DNA of 64,000 nucleotides, from the NCBI GenBank assembly GCA_024699855.1, contig JAMPIQ010000003.1, forward strand, positions 8,370,001-8,434,000, in the 5' to 3' direction. Origin of the DNA: Aphelenchoides besseyi. Taxonomy: Eukaryota > Nematoda > Chromadorea > Rhabditida > Aphelenchoididae. The position numbers and the translations under genes were made by a program. Numbering within the stretch: position 1 is the first letter of the stretch; each line of letters starts with the position of its first letter. Below, piece after piece: positions 13,320 through 24,195 of the stretch. Below the pieces are notes generated by a model, which worked only from the letters and a program-made list of their open reading frames with translations, was not told the origin of the DNA and did no database searches.

Positions 13320-14780
13320 TTAGAAGTGGGTCGGCGATTGATGTGGAAGTCGAAATCCGTAGACTTGCTTCGCTTCCTTTTCGACGATTTCGTCGGTGGT
13401 CAAGGCCGTCACTCTCGAAGTGCGATTGACCGTGAGCTGAAAGAAGAGTTGATTAGGAGAGCCGATGATGATAAACATTACCTGAGCCATTGACACGATG
13501 GGAAACTCATTTTGGATTCGCTCGAGCTCCTTCTTGACCACATCCATCGTTGATCGCTTGTCCAGCTCGACAATCCAACAGTAGTTCTCCATGAGCGTCT
13601 TGATCGACGGTGGAAACTGACCTGCAAATGGAAAGGTGAAAATCATCAGATTAATTAACTTACTAGTCAAGGTGGGCACCTTGTCGCGTCGGATGTGTGC
13701 CGCGATTCTCTTGGCCGTCCAATACTCGAAAAATTCGGCGCCGCTCGTGAAGATTTCGTAGAGAACGACGCCAAATGACCAAACATCCGATTTCGGGACG
13801 AACACAGCGACTTTTTGGAGCGACTCTGGAGCCATTCTGAAGTGTATATGATTAGAGAAGTAGTAAATTTCAAACTTACGAAGGAATCGGCAGGTAATCT
13901 CGTTCAATCGAAACCCCAACAAGGTCCTCAACATACCCGCTCAGTCCGAAATCGACGATTTTTGCGACCCCGAAGAACTGAAATGAAGAGATATTCAAAT
14001 GCTTCGATGTGAGAACTCACCTTAACAACGTTTGGGTGCCAAAGCTCACGCACCATTTGGCCTTCTCGGATGAATGCAACACGGGCTTTGTCCTCTTCCT
14101 CAGTTTCTTTTCGAGTTCTGTGCTGATCAAAGTTGCACTTGAAACACTTTATAGCTGCCGTAGTCAGAACATCATCCTTTCGCAAGCGTCCACAATATAC
14201 AACACTAAAATTGCCGTCCCCTATAAATCAAATCGATTACTTGTGGTGAACTCGCTGCCTTACACAATTTTCCATCTCGTGCTATGGATGGCCACAGCTC
14301 CGTGTTTTTGAGCAACCAGTGAGGCCGCTTTGCTGGCGTTTTCAGTTCTACTTTCTTGCCATTGACGTATAGGCCAGTTTTTGTGCATCTGTCAACGAGA
14401 TCCTTGACCGTGGAAAACTTGAACGCCGTCTCCTAAGCAGAAAAAGTCAATATAAGAAGATGAACGTGAACTTACCTCGGCAGTTAATGAAAAGATCGTA
14501 CCGCCATTTTTTTGCAAGATCGCGACGTGGTAAATTTGATTGTCCCATCAGACCGAGAGACTCATTTTGCAAAAGCTTCCATGATCTTCGGCCCAAACGG
14601 CAAAGACACCTCTGAAAAGAAACGGAGTCAACGCAATGTCTTCCGACCTCGACTTACCTCAACGCACTTTTCGTCGACAAGTCCAATGAGGCAGCTGGGC
14701 TTCTCTAGCTTGTGCAACGCATGCTCGATTCGCAGTCCTTCGGCTGCAAATCTCTGGTCGTCCTTCGTCTCTTCGGCCAT
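13320..14780 (-). pseudogene. Decayed SH2-tyrosine kinase (Fer/Fps-like)
   Basis: Seven or eight exons on the minus strand read as a nematode SH2-plus-kinase protein. SH2 part: DNQIYHVAILQKNGG, then FSLTAEETAFKFSTVKDLVD. Kinase N-lobe: GDGNFSVVYCGRL and AAIKCFK (the ATP-binding Lys), then LWHPNVVK. The next exon runs FFGVAKIVDFGLSG, so the hinge, helices D/E and the whole HRD catalytic loop are absent while DFG remains. The activation segment reads LPIPSMAPESL instead of LPI+W. The C-lobe (SDVWSFGVVLYEIFTSG) is normal. In the SH2 exon a TGA (complement of 14548-14550) interrupts the homologous frame. Splice sites elsewhere are kept. It is therefore either a pseudogene or a catalytically dead relic. 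The N-terminal exon is uncertain. Confidence 0.7.
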
Positions 14781-15525
14781 TGCTGGAACTGAAACAAATC
14801 GGCGGATGAGAGGAGAGAAAGAAAACACAAAACTCACCGCCGGAATACGCTGAAGCTGATTGTGACGATCGGAAAGAAACGTTTTATCCCGTTAATTCTA
14901 ATATGTAAATTTAACTTCTAGACCACGAAGTTATTGGAGCGACGAGAAAGTTCTCGAACAGCTGCAGAATGTGAAACGATTTACACTCCGTTCCTACTAA
15001 ATAGAGACCGTTTGTTTGATCAAGATCATTACCTCAATTCGTAGGCCACATTTCTTCGGTTTTAGTGTTTATAATGCAGAAAATTTTTGCGTACATTTTG
15101 ATATTAAAACAAACATGTTCAGAGGCCGAAGTATGTTTGTGAAACACGAAAAGAGTCGTAGAAAACGAACTGGTTTTGCATAAACAAACGATACCGTTCT
15201 GTAGCTGTGCGAGGACTTTGTCCAGCTCTAACAAGTGCTCTCAAGGTATTAATTAGAACAAAAAGGTCACTTGGACATTCTTGTCAACGAGAAACTACTT
15301 ATACAAGAGGAAGATCTTCGAATTAACAATTTTTATTCGTATATCCATTTGGGCTCCGATGTCAACAGTAATTTTGATTGTATTCTCGTGAATTTCATTC
15401 ACAAAACTTGGTGATATTTCCGCGATGGAATGCTTCCACCGTGAACTGAAGTCACACGTGAAAGTTGAACGTACGGATAGAAACGAGCGGCGTCTAAATG
15501 TTCCGTCGATCAGTTACCTTTGATC
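14781..15525. other. Intergenic
   Basis: A possible further 5' exon of the kinase lies near 14840-14870 (GTGAGT donor on the minus strand). The rest holds no supported gene. Confidence 0.35.
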
Positions 15526-15818
15526 TCATGTACCTCCACGTTTGTAAACTTGTCTGATAATTGGGTCGACGTTTGTGTCGAGGTCGTAGTCGACTAGCGG
15601 CTCCACGAAGTCGTCGATCGCGCGTCTTTCAACAACAATTGGCACAGCACCTAAATTTCGTTGACGAAGTCGCCAATTTCGGTCCATCAAAAACATTCGG
15701 TTTGATTCGTAAAAGGCTATGATTTCGTTAAAGCCGAAAATGAACCTAAAGGTCGTAAGTTTAATTTAATTTCCGTAAGGACTCACATAAACACAACGCA
15801 CAACTTCCACGTTCGCAT
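15526..15818 (-). CDS. Small secreted protein, 83 aa, possible peptide precursor
   Basis: Two exons (15818-15787 and 15745-15526), joined across a 41-nt GTGAGT...TTTAG intron, give 83 residues. The start is a clear signal peptide (MRTWKLCVVFMFIFGFNEII), which only forms when the intron is removed. The mature part is short, has several arginine pairs (VERRAID, VYKRGG) and an acidic middle (DYDLDTNVDPII). There are no cysteines after the signal peptide. Length, signal peptide and dibasic sites suit a neuropeptide-like or small secreted product, but no family motif is recognised. Confidence 0.6.
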
Positions 15819-17454
15819 GTTTCACAACAAAATGGAGGTCGAGAGGAATTCAGCGTCAAGTCACAGATGGCGATTTGATGGCGGAAAGTACTTTTTGGAC
15901 TTCTTTAAATGCAACCAAGTCAAGCTCACTTAAAGATTAATGGCCAACGTTCGTGTATTGCATCTAAGAAACCCGACATGCCCAACAACCGTACATCTTT
16001 CTTGGGCTTCATTTCGAAATGAGAAACCTTTTGTTCGACATTTTTAGTCGCAAACCCAAGTGAACATATCAGTTTACAGAGCAAATAGCTCTAACAACCT
16101 AAGGCTTATAATTAGTGGCATTTCTGAGAACAGAGATTATGTGAAGTTTGATTGCCGTCTAATTATTGGCCCTCGGTTACTGTAAGCTATCGCTTCGAAC
16201 GCATTTGAATAGGAAAGTGCAATTGAGTTCATTGTCGATCAAAATTTGACTCTGAACTTCGTGTGTCACAACCAATTCTTTTTTCGTTCGAAATGAGTTT
16301 ACAACAAATCAACCCACCTGGAAAAAAGCGATCTGTGTATTTGTTCAGATGTTGAAGAACGACGTTTTGAACCGTTTGATTTCAATGTTCATAAAGCAAA
16401 AACTGTAGTTAGAAGTTGCAACGAAAATGGAAAAAGCTTCGAAACTCACGTCAGCAGATATGAAAGGTACTTCCTAAGATTTGTACAGCTTCATCATAGC
16501 GGTAATACTTGTAATTAGAATTGCCATTTACGAACAATCTAAATACAACGAAAATATTCTCGCAATTAGATCGTCTGTTGTTTTCAGAACTTAGTTCAAA
16601 GCGGATGTTTATGCTCGATGAAATGTCGTTCGAACATTTCGTTTGCATACAACGATACATAACGGATGCTATTTCGAACCACACGTCATTTGCAGGCTAG
16701 CCAAACAGTCAAAATTAATTGTAGCTCGACAAAATACGTTGGGCCAGCGCCTAATCACAAGAATAGTGCTTGGTTTTGCGTAGGTAGTTTTGTACACAGT
16801 CATCTGACAAAAAGAAACAACTGAAAACTGTGCAGAATCGATCACGATCAACACTCATGACCGACATTACTGTTACAAAGCCTTCAAACTGATGACTGAT
16901 GTGCACGTAATGAGTAGCAACTTGACGTCTTCATATTTTGAAGCAGTTGAAAAGTGATCAAATAGAATAACTTTGCACGTTCGAAAATAGCGTGAAACAT
17001 TGTACTGTTTGTGCTCAATTAACGAGTTTCGTAACTTCGAGTTGAAATCCGATCGTTGAAATACTTTGTTCAGCACAGAAACAGTTTTCATGTAATGAGT
17101 GGGAAAGCACGTTCATATTCTTAACGATCGTCTTCTGCTTTATAAACGATAACATAGTTGCCAGTTAAGTTGATTTGCAATTGTTGCTAATTATCAATGG
17201 TGTTGATTGTATTATGTCAACAATAAAGAAATGAAACGGTTTGCGTCAATTTTCACATCTGCTAACCAAAAACTGTTGGGCATCAGACACTAGAACTCAC
17301 AACTTGGATAGCGATAGTGAGATGAACCGAAGAGAAATTAGCGTTACCATTTGAACATTTGAATGCAATCAAATGGATGGATATTGAAGGTCACAGATGT
17401 CAGAGAAAGTGTTTGTTTAGCTGCTGTTCAATAGTGGAATGTTCGCGCAACGTG
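15819..17454. other. Long intergenic region
   Basis: Three modest minus-strand frames (16451-16684, 16669-16854, 16873-17091) do not connect through good splice sites and show no family features. No RNA gene or repeat seen. The right end is the upstream region of the ShK gene. Confidence 0.35.
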
Positions 17455-17462
17455 TATATAAA
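17455..17462 (+). promoter_or_regulatory. TATA box of the ShK-domain gene
   Basis: TATATAAA, 40 nt upstream of ATG 17502. It suits a strongly expressed secreted product. Confidence 0.6.
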
Positions 17463-17501
17463 CAGCTCTAAGGTTTCCAGTCTCATATCATAAAATCAAA
17501 G

Positions 17502-19821
17502 ATGAAGGTTGGGTTTGGATTAATCGTAATTCTACTTGTTATCCATTGCTTAGTTGTTCATTCTGCTAGGCATCGTCCAAATGCACGACATTCGGTAAGT
17601 GAATGTTTTTGAGCATATTGGTTGGAATATTGATCTTAAGACTAAACATGTAGTTCATACCCGAACTCATTCGACACATCGACTTGCTTATCACCCAGTT
17701 CACAAACCGAAAAAATCATCTCGTAGATTGACGAAACGTGGACGTAAGAAACTCGTTGGACGAAAATCAAAGAATACGATTCGTATTCGTCCAATTCGAA
17801 GTGTTAGAGATCGAGCAATTCGCGCAGGAACTATCTGTGGTGATGTGGCTATGAATTGCAACCAATTGATACCCATTTGTAATGAGAAAGCGTTTGAACC
17901 AATGATACGAAGGTTCTGTAAGATGTCTTGTGGAATTTGTGCGCCAGTCGGAAAAGAGGATTGCAAAGATCACGCACAAAGGTAAGTTCATATAAACTTT
18001 TACTTACATCGTTCGTATTAAGATGTCCATCATTTGTTCAAAACGGTTTATGTAGTAGTACCTATTTCCCGACTAAAATAAAGCGAATGATGTGTCCAAA
18101 GAGCTGTGGAATGTGCGGTACCGTAAACTGCTCAAATCAAATCAATCGCTTTTTGCCGGAATGTTTGAGGACAACATGCAAAAAAGAACCACTTCAATCG
18201 ACCGCTCGTGAATGCATCAACTACTGTCGACAACATAACTGCCCAATGAAATGCTCGTATAAAAAGAATTACTTCAAGAAGGCCTGCATCGAAAAAACTT
18301 GCGCGTTATCTTCGGAAGCGAATACACCACCGTGTCAAATATTCTGTCGACTAAATCCCAATTCGAACTCATGTCGCAAGAAACCGCCAACTGTCGATTG
18401 CACGAAACTGAAGTACGATCTGTCGTGCCTCGCAGAGACCTGCAAGACAGATACTGGAGCTGAATGTACGAATTACTGCAATCAGTCTCCACGTCCATCG
18501 ACTTGCCCAGCGGTAGCTGTTGACTGCACGAAGAACAAGTACGATACGCAATGCTTGGCACAGACATGTGCCGATGTAAACGACAAATCGACTGAGTGTA
18601 CGAATTACTGCAACCAGTCTCCACGTCCATCGACTTGCCCAGCGGTAGCTGTTGACTGCACGAAGAACAAGTACGATACGCAATGCTTGGCACAGACATG
18701 TGCCGATGTAAACGACAAATCGACTGAGTGTACGAATTACTGCAACCAGTCTCCACGTCCATCGACCTGCCCAGCGGTAGCTGTTGACTGCACGAAGAAC
18801 AAGTACGACGCACGCATGCTTGGCACAGACATGTGCCGATGTAAACGACAAATCGACTGAGTGTACGAATTACTGCAACCAGTCTCCACGTCCATCGACT
18901 TGCCCAGCGGTAGCTGTTGACTGCACGAAGAACAAGTACGATACGCAATGCTTGGCACAGACATGTGCCGATGTAAACGACAAATCGACTGAGTGTACGA
19001 ATTACTGCAACCAGTCTCCACGTCCATCGACTTGCCCAGCGGTAGCTGTTGACTGCACGAAGAACAAGTACGATACGCAATGCTTGGCACAGACATGTGC
19101 CGATGTAAACGACAAATCGACTGAGTGTACGAATTACTGCAACCAGTCTCCACGTCCATCGACCTGCCCAGCGGTAGCTGTTGACTGCACGAAGAACAAG
19201 TACGACACGCAATGCTTGGCACAGACATGTGCCGATGTAAACGACAAATCGACTGAGTGTACGAATTACTGCAACCAGTCTCCACGTCCATCGACCTGCC
19301 CAGCGGTAGCTGTTGACTGCACGAAGAACAAGTACGACACGCAATGCTTGGCACAGACATGTGCCGATGTAAACGACAAATCGACTGAGTGTACGAATTA
19401 CTGCAACCAGTCTCCACGTCCATCGACCTGCCCAGCGGTAGCTGTTGACTGCACGAAGAACAAGTACGACACGCAATGCTTGGCACAGACATGTGCCGAT
19501 GTAAACGACAAATCGACTGAGTGTACGAATTACTGCAACCAGTCTCCACGTCCATCGACCTGCCCAGCGGTAGCTGTTGACTGCACGCAGAACAAGTACG
19601 ATGCGTCGTGCATCGCAGAGACCTGCAGGACAGATACTGGAACCGAGTGTACGATCTACTGCAGTCAATCTCCTCGTCCATCGACCTGTCCATCAGTTGC
19701 TGTTGACTGCACCAAACAGAAGTATGATCCGTCGTGCATCGCAGAGACCTGCAGGACAGAGAAATCATCAGCGTGTAATGTCTACTGCAGTCGATCTCCT
19801 CGTCCACCGACATGTCCATAG
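17502..19821 (+). CDS. Secreted ShK-domain protein with tandem cysteine-rich repeats (frameshifted)
   Basis: Exon 1 (17502-17594) encodes a signal peptide (FGLIVILLVIHCLVVHSA). Exon 2 (17641-17981) has a basic stretch (KPKKSSRRLTKRGRKK) and one ShK/SXC six-Cys domain ending CKMSCGIC. Exon 3 (from 18023) completes a second ShK domain ending CPKSCGMC and continues into a non-ShK six-Cys module repeated many times. Both introns end in TTAAG. ShK domains are common in nematode secreted and cuticle-associated proteins. Near 18806-18815 one repeat carries an extra base. The frame from the ATG then stops at 18860, while the following repeats stay open in the shifted frame to TAG 19819-19821. Either the gene is disrupted or the assembly is wrong there. 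Confidence 0.75.
18393..19821 (+). repeat. Coding tandem array, 132-bp units (11 copies)
   Basis: Units start at 18393, 18519, 18651, 18783, 18916, 19048, 19180, 19312, 19444, 19576 and 19702. The inner eight units are almost identical (differences such as GATACG/GACACG and ACTTGC/ACCTGC). The first and last two are diverged and lack two codons. Each encodes about 44 residues with six cysteines, with core CTNYCNQSPRPSTCP. Unit length is a multiple of three, so the antisense strand is also open for hundreds of codons. The unit at 18783 is 133 bp. Confidence 0.95.
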
Positions 19822-19947
19822 GCAGCTGTAGATTGCAAAACGAACAAGTACGTCTACTAATGTTTAGAAACCACATGCAAAGACCGAATAGACCAAACTC
19901 AAAAATATCAAGATTACTGTACTAACAACCCCACAAAATGCGTTTAA
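19822..19947 (+). pseudogene. Decayed last repeat downstream of the ShK stop codon
   Basis: After TAG 19819-19821 the same frame reads AAVDCKTNKYVY, TAA, CLETTCKD, and on to YCTNNPTKCV before TAA 19945-19947. The Cys spacing follows the repeat module. This is a former twelfth unit lost by two stop codons. Confidence 0.75.
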
Positions 19948-21065
19948 TGTCTGTTTTGATGTTGATCATGTTTTATGGTGTAAAGTAGACAGTAATAAAA
20001 TAATGCAATTATGTTTTGAGCAATCAAACTGAAATGATCTTTAATGTCGTTTTCATTCCACTTACTACATAATCGAGATGTCATATTCGCTTAGACATTA
20101 TTTATTACCACCTAATGCGTGTTCAACGGCAACACATCTCTAAAGCTGCAAACAATTAACCGAAAGGTGTTGTTCAAAGATAACACTAATCGTCATGAAT
20201 GAGCGTGACAGTAAAAGAAGCCTTTTGATTTACATAAAGAACGAACAAGTGATGAAGATTTCAGATGGTTATTTTCCATCAAAAGTGAATCGGACAAAGA
20301 AATTTAACGAAAACATGTAAATATCAGATTGACCGATTGGAATGACACGATTATCTTAAAAGGATGAATTGTCACCAATTTGCTCTGTGGCAACGATGTT
20401 GGTAAGACAAACTCAGAGACGATGATTCATTAACAACAGTAAACCATCTGTTGAGTTTGTTTTGCTATTGGATGTTGTTTAGTTATCGATGACAAGAAGT
20501 TTAGTCGTTCAGCATTAACGAATCCATGGATCCCAATCTGTGAACTTACATTTCCACGAATATCATCTGTTAAACTACTGCAATACACGCCGTAAAATTC
20601 GATTTGATGTCATGTAAACACCGTCAATTCAAACAAGACGAGTTTTGATCGTCACATTTGCGACTTCCATTAAACAATAAGACCCTTTTTCCATTTGGGA
20701 ACCTTCACGAGTCGTGAATTCTTTCAACAAGTTGTGCTCATTGCAACTCGTTTAATCGAATTTGCTTCTGCAACTAACGATCGTGTGTTCAACTTGAGCT
20801 TAAGAGCAAAACACATTTCGTTACCCACTGAGATTCAAAAATGTATTTTTGCAATCATCTGCCATGACAATAGTTCAAGCAAAAAGTGCTGTATGGCATT
20901 CAAAAGCTTTGCTTTTGTTTATTGTACAGATTTCCCGTTTAATCGTTGCTCTTCTTTGTGTCAATAAACTTAATTGCCTTCCCATTAACACCATCATCCC
21001 TTGAAAAGCAAACATATGAAACGAAGAGCGTTTATTCACTGGAAATATGCAACGAAAAATGAGAA
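19948..21065. other. Intergenic
   Basis: AT-rich. One plus-strand frame (20695-20967, 90 codons) has no splice or family support. No repeat or RNA gene seen. Confidence 0.35.
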
Positions 21066-21676
21066 TCAAAAGCTTATTGTTGGTCCAACATAGTAAGTGA
21101 TCGACTCGTAAAACACAACTGGTTGCATGAAGGTCGAGTTGTCGCTGTAACGAATAAATTTAAGTGTTTCGATCACGAAAACAAACGTACTTTTGACGAG
21201 TCTAAAATCTACAAACTGCTTTCAAAACACACAATGAACTGACCTGTTCGTTCGAAGCAGCAACAATCTGACGAAGCAAAGTTTGTTGCCAAATTGCTCG
21301 TAACTCATCAGCACTTTTGTTGGCGTACATCCTTTTAAAGAAGAGGTGTTCGAAATAACTAGTAGCTTTAGTTGAGATTTTTGCTAATCCGATTTCCGGA
21401 ATCGATTTTTCTTTAACTGATCAAACATCCCGAATAGACGTTTCAATCTTAATGACAGAACCGTTGATTGAACAAAAGAAAAAGCTCATCCGTTTTGTCG
21501 AGAACCTGTTGAGTCGAAATTGTATTAAATGTTGAAAGATTTTTAAGTCCGAATGTCCTTTCCGAACCCGTAAATATCACTTGGATTAATAAACAGACGG
21601 ACATTACGTTAATGACCAACAGACATCGTTCATATAACTGTTGGACGTCAACATCTTTTCGGGTTCGTTGGATCAC
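21066..21676 (-). CDS. Putative membrane protein, uncharacterised
   Basis: The downstream exons are convincing. A frame containing YFEHLFFKRMYANKSADE and IWQQTLLRQIVAASNEQ ends at a GTCAGT donor near 21241. It continues after a GATTTTAG acceptor with an 11-nt exon and, after a GTACGT...TTACAG intron, into STFMQPVVFYESITYYVG to TGA (complement of 21066-21068). Upstream, a frame from 21676 carries a hydrophobic segment (CLLVINVMSVCLLIQVIF) and may be the first exon, but the join between the two parts is not settled. No family recognised. Confidence 0.45.
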
Positions 21677-22130
21677 GTTATTTTAATCCTTTCGGTTTGA
21701 AAAAGTGTGAAAACAAAATGGAGCAAAATTTGTCCCCAAATCGGGACAATTCTCGTGAGTTGTTTTGGGCCTCTTTCATACTACTGTAATCCGCGTTATT
21801 GTCCGTCGATGCTAATCGTCAAGTGACTACCGTTTAACATTCTGCAATCGAAATGATGTACAGGTTTAATCCTTCTGTAGCTTTTGGTCATAGAAAGAAA
21901 TTTGAATGAATCCAAAACTCCTATCTTCGGGACACAAATCAGCGGGCGTTGAAATCCGGACGTTCCGAAAAGCTCCATGGGCTTCCGTTGTGTGGGCTTA
22001 ATCAGAGAGTGGACCAAGAGCTTTACGGGCATTAGTCGAAGTTATTTGTTCATCTTTGCTCGTTCAATCCGTTTAGTTACATTTTCTGTATGAATTCAAC
22101 TTCTTCCTTTTCAGTCTTGAATCTCACGAT
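21677..22130. other. Intergenic between divergent genes
   Basis: At 21718-21757 a plus-strand ATG exon (MEQNLSPNRDNS, two possible glycosylation sites) ends at a GTGAGT donor and could be an alternative first exon of the next GPCR, but the phase does not fit simply. A TTTTCAG near 22114 may be a trans-splice acceptor. Confidence 0.3.
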
Positions 22131-23888
22131 ATGGACGGAATGAACGTCAACACAATGATACTTACCTTTTTCATTCCATGCTTCTTTTGTGGAGTAGGTG
22201 GTAATGTCTACGTCATTGTTCAACTGAAACGATCATGGAAACAACGCACCACGTATACTCAAATGAACTCGTACATTTTTCTCTTATGTATTGCGGATCT
22301 GTCTGTAAGTTTTCAGATAGGTTTATAGAAATAACTGTTAAATTTAGGTCTTACTCATGAGTCCAGTCGTTGTGTCTTATTTCATTTTAAAGACATTTGT
22401 GTTCGGTGAAGTCGGGTGTAAATTGTATTTTGGAATCGAAAACATAAACAAACTGCTCTCTGTTGCAATTCTGGTTCTTATGTCAATCGAACGATTCTTT
22501 GTGATCTGTCGTCCCTTCGAGTCGGGATTCTGTCGGTGGGTTGGAAGACAATCGATAATAGCTGTTGTTATGTTTAGATCAAATCGCAGGTCAGCATGTA
22601 GTGGTCTTGTCGCAGTTCTTATTCTATTTCTAATCATCGTTATCTTGTGCTTTCCAATCATCTACTATGCCGAGATTACCGAGATGGTTGATTTAAAATT
22701 GGATGGAAGTCTAGAGCATTTGGGAACGTTGTGTATATCAGCGTTACCTGACGAAATAATGCCAATTTTCATTGGTTACATGTTCGTTTTGGGTTTCGTA
22801 CTACCGGGATTCATTGTTTTCACCTGTTACTTCTTTCTGATTCGTCATCTTCGTCGTAATAACCGTAAGTTTTGCATTTCAACACGGAAGTTTATACTGA
22901 AGAACATAAAACTATTGAAAGGTATTAACAGTAGACCCTGAACATTTTCTCTGATCATAAATCCGGATCCTTTTTGTTTTCTTTGAAATTCGCACTTTTG
23001 TTCGACAGTTCTTTATGATTACTTATTGGGATTGAACATGAACTTCGGATAATCGCAGTTCATCGACCATATGGAGTTTTACTCATACCTACATCAATCT
23101 TGTAACGATTGAAGTTGTTTAGACCATCGGGTTTCCGCCCGCGTTGAAAATTAGTTTTCTTAATCTTTCACGGTTTTAATTAACGAGACGTAAACTTCAT
23201 GTTGCGATCTTTGATGCAGGGCTTCTTAGGTTTTTCCAAACAAAATTTCGACGTCGTGGATCTCGGTTTAGCATGCGGATTAGCCGTTCCCTCACTAAAA
23301 ACGACTATGTTTGCGGCCTCATATTCCAATCAATTATTGCAATTCACAGAAACGAATCGTTCGTTTAATCCTTAAGAATTAGATAAGCACAAAGTTCAAC
23401 GATTAAAACAACCGAATTGATTGTATTCAATAATGAAAAGTGATCTTCACAGTGATTTTATACGATCGTTTTCAGAGCGTTGGTCATCTTCACTCAGTCG
23501 TTACTCGACTCGTGTACGTTCGGTTGTTCGTTCGGTTCTAAAAGTGATCGTCTTTCATTTCGTCTGTTGGTTCGGTTTCTGGTTATTCGTTATTTTCCCT
23601 ATGATCTCATACCTATTCAATATCGACTTTATTATTCGATCAAAAAACTTTCAAATTGCTCACATGATCGCAAGGTATGGTTATCGTCGCTAATCAAATC
23701 CATGATAGTTCTTTAGTTCTTTGCCTTATTTGAACAGTGCCGGCAATTGGATCTTCTATTCGCGAACAATTACATACGCTCAAGCGAATCGTCGTCGTTC
23801 ACGACACTCATTATCGATCCGATTTCACGAACAGTTACGTCAATCGATTTTAAGTTCATTACGTCTACAGAAAAGTCGGAGTTCTTGA
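22131..23888 (+). CDS. Rhodopsin-like neuropeptide-type GPCR
   Basis: Exons 22131-22304, 22348-22864, 23476-23674 and 23717-23888 give seven helices. TM1 ends GGNVYVIVQL; TM2 has IADLSVLLMSPVVV; the TM3 end reads MSIERFFVICRPF (ERF in place of DRY). TM6 is VIVFHFVCWFGFWLFVIFP, and TM7 is LPYLNSAGNWIFYS (an NPxxY variant). This is the class A peptide-receptor pattern (somatostatin/galanin/NPR-like) rather than the chemoreceptor pattern. A 54-nt in-frame GTGGGT...CGCAG segment after the TM3 loop (from about 22530) may be an extra intron; removing it restores a tighter CRSACSGLV loop. The intron 22865-23475 is unusually long here (611 nt). Plasma membrane; ligand unknown. Confidence 0.85.
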
Positions 23889-24195
23889 ACTTGTTCTTTG
23901 GAATGAAATAAACGACAAAATGCCAATTGAAAGTTTTGTGAGCTGAAAACAACAGACTGAACAGCAACGTGTGCATTCGAATCGAAAAGTGCAGGTTACT
24001 TTTTGGTTTAAGTCTTTGGAGTCTTCATCGAATTGCAGTTAGTTTTGTCGACTGAGTGGTGTGATTTACGTTTTCACTTTTAATTTTATGTAAAGTTTGG
24101 GGTTGCGATCGAACATGATAAGCTCAGCTGCATAGTTCGGTTTAAATAAAAAAAGATCTCGACACTGTGGATACCTCGTCGTTTTGTTAACAAAA

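Noticed and set aside
16451..17091. Three consecutive minus-strand frames as one gene
   Set aside because: No donor/acceptor pairs connect them in phase and none resembles a known protein.
18274..19668. 464-codon minus-strand frame
   Set aside because: It arises because the 132-bp repeat is a multiple of three; composition is that of the reverse complement of the Cys repeat.
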